The notes under the pieces: model-generated | Database searches by the model: none | What the model was told of the DNA's origin: nothing | Seen by the model: the letters and a program-made list of their open reading frames with translations, nothing else | Shown: positions 53,867-55,810 of the stretch, one piece after another | Layout of the letters: the number at the start of each line of letters is the position of its first letter | Position numbering within the stretch: the first letter of the stretch is position 1 | Position numbers and translations under genes: made by a program | Source: Bacteroidales bacterium | GTDB taxonomy: Bacteria; Bacteroidota; Bacteroidia; Bacteroidales; TTA-H9 | Direction of reading: 5' to 3' | DNA: 55,810 nucleotides | Assembly: GCA_028689615.1 (NCBI GenBank) | Contig: JAQVCV010000028.1 | Span: 1-55,810, forward strand

Positions 53867-54592
53867 CTATTTCTCGGTGTATTCTGAGGCAAAATCCATG
53901 GTGGCGCTCCACCCCCACTCTTCGTGCGGTGCTAAAGCCACCCCCACCCTTTTGAGCGCAGGGTCAAGAATATTGTCGCGATGACCTCGCGAGGCAACGC
54001 CATCGTCAACAAGCAATTGCATCACAATCTCTCTGGCTGTTGCTATCCCCGCCGAAATATTCTCGGCTGCAAAACCGCCCCACTTCCCGTACCTGTTCAT
54101 CCTTTCGTAAGGATCGGAACCATCTGATCCTTTATGCGCTACAAAAACCCGCCGATCCATATCCCGAACATGATCGCGTGCTGCTTTGCTCATTCCTTCC
54201 GAAGCCACGAGTACTTTCATCGGCAGGGTTGATTTCATAACCCCGATACACTCCTTGATTGCTGAAGCCCCTTCCAGGGTGGTGTAGAGGGCCCCATTGG
54301 GTTTCTGCTGCACCAACGGGTCGTCGGGCAGAAACAGAGCCAACTCGGGCTCGATGTATTCGCGGGCATAACGTGCCGGATCGGTGCGGGCCTTGTTGAG
54401 TTCAACCACCAACAGGTTCTCCTCATCGCTCAACCACGACACTTTCAGTTGGGCAGCACCTTCAGCAGTCCACGGATCGGGGGTTTGCCCTTCTGCTCTG
54501 TCAGGATTCAACAACAGCACAGCTACAAGCAACATCCCGAACAATCCGCCAAAAGGGAGCGAGGTACGACAAGCCTTCGTTTTGTAGTTCAT
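53867..54592 (-). CDS. Exported CAP-domain (SCP/PR-1-like) protein
   Basis: Secreted protein with a signal sequence (GGLFGMLLVAVLLLNPDRAEGQ) and a CAP fold. It shows ENLLVVELNKARTDPARYA (N-terminal helix), SEGMSKAARDHVRDMDRR, VAHKGSDGSDPYERMNRYGK, the CAP signature GFAAENISAG and RGHRDNILDPALKRVGVALA. The cavity His (HKGSDG, SRGHR) and Glu residues typical of the family are present. Known CAP proteins bind lipids or act outside the cell; the role in Bacteroidota is open. The next element upstream on the same strand is an orphan T9SS tail. Confidence 0.85.
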   Translation of the reverse strand: MNYKTKACRTSLPFGGLFGMLLVAVLLLNPDRAEGQTPDPWTAEGAAQLKVSWLSDEENLLVVELNKARTDPARYAREYIEPELALFLPDDPLVQQKPNGALYTTLEGASAIKECIGVMKSTLPMKVLVASEGMSKAARDHVRDMDRRVFVAHKGSDGSDPYERMNRYGKWGGFAAENISAGIATAREIVMQLLVDDGVASRGHRDNILDPALKRVGVALAPHEEWGWSATMDFASEYTEK

Positions 54593-54654
54593 TTTAGCTC
54601 AATTTAATCACCCTTTAAACGTGGTATTAACTTTTGTAGTATCGCCTCAAACGT

Positions 54655-54879
54655 TCATTCTTTCACCACCCTCTTCACCACCACACCGTTAACAAAGGTG
54701 ACGCGCAGGTGATAAACTCCGGCAACAAGACCGGCTGTTTGCAGCATACTCACGGGTTGCGGGTTGGAAACATTCACAACCAGCGCCCCCGAGGCGTCGA
54801 ACAGTTCGATGCTCAACGGGGTAGCGTGATGAGAGGCCACCGTGAAGGCATCGCCGAAGAAGTCGGGGGCGACCAACAC
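54655..54879 (-). pseudogene. Orphan T9SS C-terminal sorting domain
   Basis: The 74 residues match a type A sorting tail (FFGDAFTVASHHATPLSIEL, ELFDASGALVVNV, GLVAGVYHLRVTFVNGVVVK). There is no signal peptide, and an in-frame TAG lies four codons upstream of the GTG at 54879. It is the end of a lost cargo gene. It is on the same strand as the CAP gene, upstream of it, so it cannot be the CAP gene's own tail. Confidence 0.7.
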
Positions 54880-55281
54880 CCCGTTACCCTAAGCGACGTC
54901 CCTCGCTACCAAGGGTTTGTTTGGTTGGTTCGGTTCACCTCTTCTCAAAAAAAAACCACATCTGTGAGCGCTGTGATGCAGCCCGAAGCACCTTTTACCC
55001 GTCAAAAAACCCTCCACGAAATTTTTTTTTTCGCGAAACACGCAAAACCTCTTGACTTTTTCTGTTTTGTGACTATCTTTGTCACTCACTTTTCGCTCTT
55101 AGCGTTAAGAATAACAGTAATGTCAGGTGCCGTTTCCTTCGTTGCGTGAGCAACCACCACCGTCCGGTTCTTCTACAAGAGGCACTCGTGGCTTGCTGCG
55201 CAGTTCTTTGACATCTTGATCATGGGTACTTATTGATTTTTGCTTTTATTACTACTACTACTGTTTCAGCTACTTTTTTTT
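54880..55281. other. Intergenic region without a supported gene
   Basis: Contains TCGCTCTTAGCGTTAAG (55087-55106), similar to the 12-mer ends of the 51.8-52.2 kb block, and T-rich runs near 55020. No gene was recognised. Confidence 0.4.
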
Positions 55282-55810
55282 ATGATGCAATCAACTGGTC
55301 TGTCTTTCTTTGACCCACTTTTTCAGAGACTTCGGAGTGTGAAAAACCATCTTCGGGGTCCCGGAGCAATCCAAATCATTGTCTTTCGCGTTTCAGAAGG
55401 CTTTGTGCCGCCTTTTTCAGGCTCGTTGCCTCTGTTTGATCCCTCCTCTCCGCGTTGTCCGTCGCGTTTTCTTTCACCGAATTTTCGCCGGATCATGCCA
55501 GAAGTACGTCCTGGCGCCTCTTCATGCCCGTCTGCCATCCGCGAACGTGACCTGGAAGCTGTGGAAAGAGACTCCGCAACGAGGGAACGACACTCGGGAA
55601 CCGTGGTACGACACTCGGGAGCTGTGGTACGACACTCGGGAACTGTGGTACGACACTCGGGAGCTGTGGTACGACACTCGGGAGCTGTGGTACGACACTC
55701 GGGAGCTGTGGAACGACACTCGGGAGCTGTGGAACGAGACTCGGGAACTGTGGAACGACACTCGGGAACTGTGGAACGACACTCGGGAGCTGTGGTACGA
55801 CACTCGGGAG
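55282..55810 (+). CDS. Doubtful open frame running into the 21-bp tandem array, cut by window end
   Basis: From the ATG at 55282 the frame stays open to the window end (MMQSTGLSFFDPLFQRL start) and passes into heptads RHSGAVV/RHSGAVE. Because the repeat unit is 21 bp, several frames on both strands stay open through it: the plus strand gives TRELWYD in another frame, and the minus strand gives SYHSSRV. No frame shows a domain or export signal, so coding is unproven. Confidence 0.2.
   Translation, partial: MMQSTGLSFFDPLFQRLRSVKNHLRGPGAIQIIVFRVSEGFVPPFSGSLPLFDPSSPRCPSRFLSPNFRRIMPEVRPGASSCPSAIRERDLEAVERDSATRERHSGTVVRHSGAVVRHSGTVVRHSGAVVRHSGAVVRHSGAVERHSGAVERDSGTVERHSGTVERHSGAVVRHSG
55587..55810. 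repeat. 21-bp tandem repeat array, cut by window end
   Basis: Ten full units starting at 55587, every 21 bases, of the form ACGACACTCGGGAGCTGTGG plus T or A. A further 14 bases run to the end of the window, and degenerate units precede it from about 55558. Variation is limited to a few positions (GAG/GAA, GGT/GGA, CAC/GAC). Confidence 0.92.

Noticed and set aside
55587-55810. CRISPR array
   Set aside because: The units are directly adjacent with no spacers, so it is a plain tandem repeat.

Overview
The window looks like chromosomal DNA of a Bacteroidota (Bacteroidales-like) bacterium. The evidence is: promoters of the form TAnnTTTG instead of sigma70 boxes, few Shine-Dalgarno sites, several secreted proteins with type IX secretion system (T9SS) sorting tails, a divergent tamB/tsaD pair, and a giant SpvB/Rhs-type protein of the kind seen in this phylum. 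No tRNA, rRNA, CRISPR array or complete insertion sequence was recognised.

Positions 1-22.4 kb are mostly ordinary genes. On the minus strand are priA (cut by the window edge), an rRNA methyltransferase of the RlmL type, an ornithine-racemase-like PLP enzyme in operon with a GNAT acetyltransferase, a lipoprotein, an exported Xaa-Pro aminopeptidase, a DUF6263-like exported protein, an M28 peptidase, tamB and a small membrane protein. On the plus strand are a small beta-barrel protein, an exported endonuclease/exonuclease/phosphatase-fold protein, a phosphopantetheinyl transferase with a formyltransferase, tsaD, and two T9SS cargo proteins, one of them Omp28-like.

Positions 22.6-44.8 kb hold the most unusual region, a polymorphic-toxin island transcribed on the minus strand. 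A secreted T9SS-tailed protein precedes a roughly 4,090-residue SpvB/FG-GAP/Rhs protein with a variable C-terminal tip and an immunity candidate. Behind it are four orphan tips in tandem. Each starts with a copy of the end of the Rhs core, continues into a different toxin-like domain and is followed by its own small gene. All five tips carry peptidase-like motifs (HELVEQ, EETFH, a papain-like His/Cys pair, and two JAB-like HSHPG domains). All five partner genes encode lipoproteins, signal-peptide proteins or membrane-anchored proteins. This suggests effectors that act in the cell envelope, with immunity placed there too. Each core repeat also contains a promoter-like TAAATTTG box just upstream of a usable start codon. 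A degenerate core fragment with a palindromic 50-bp insertion closes the array.

Positions 44.8-55.8 kb are gene-poor. They hold a small HTH protein, an IgGFc-binding-like secreted protein, a flavodoxin/ferredoxin (EFR1-like) protein with an AraC/GyrI-like regulator, a TPR membrane protein, a CAP-domain protein and an orphan T9SS tail. Between them lie several families of dispersed repeats: a promoter-bearing element of about 70-110 bp, a mosaic of 19-bp units and palindromes, and a block bounded by inverted 12-mers. Related short palindromes also occur inside the Rhs core repeats. The window ends inside a 21-bp tandem array.
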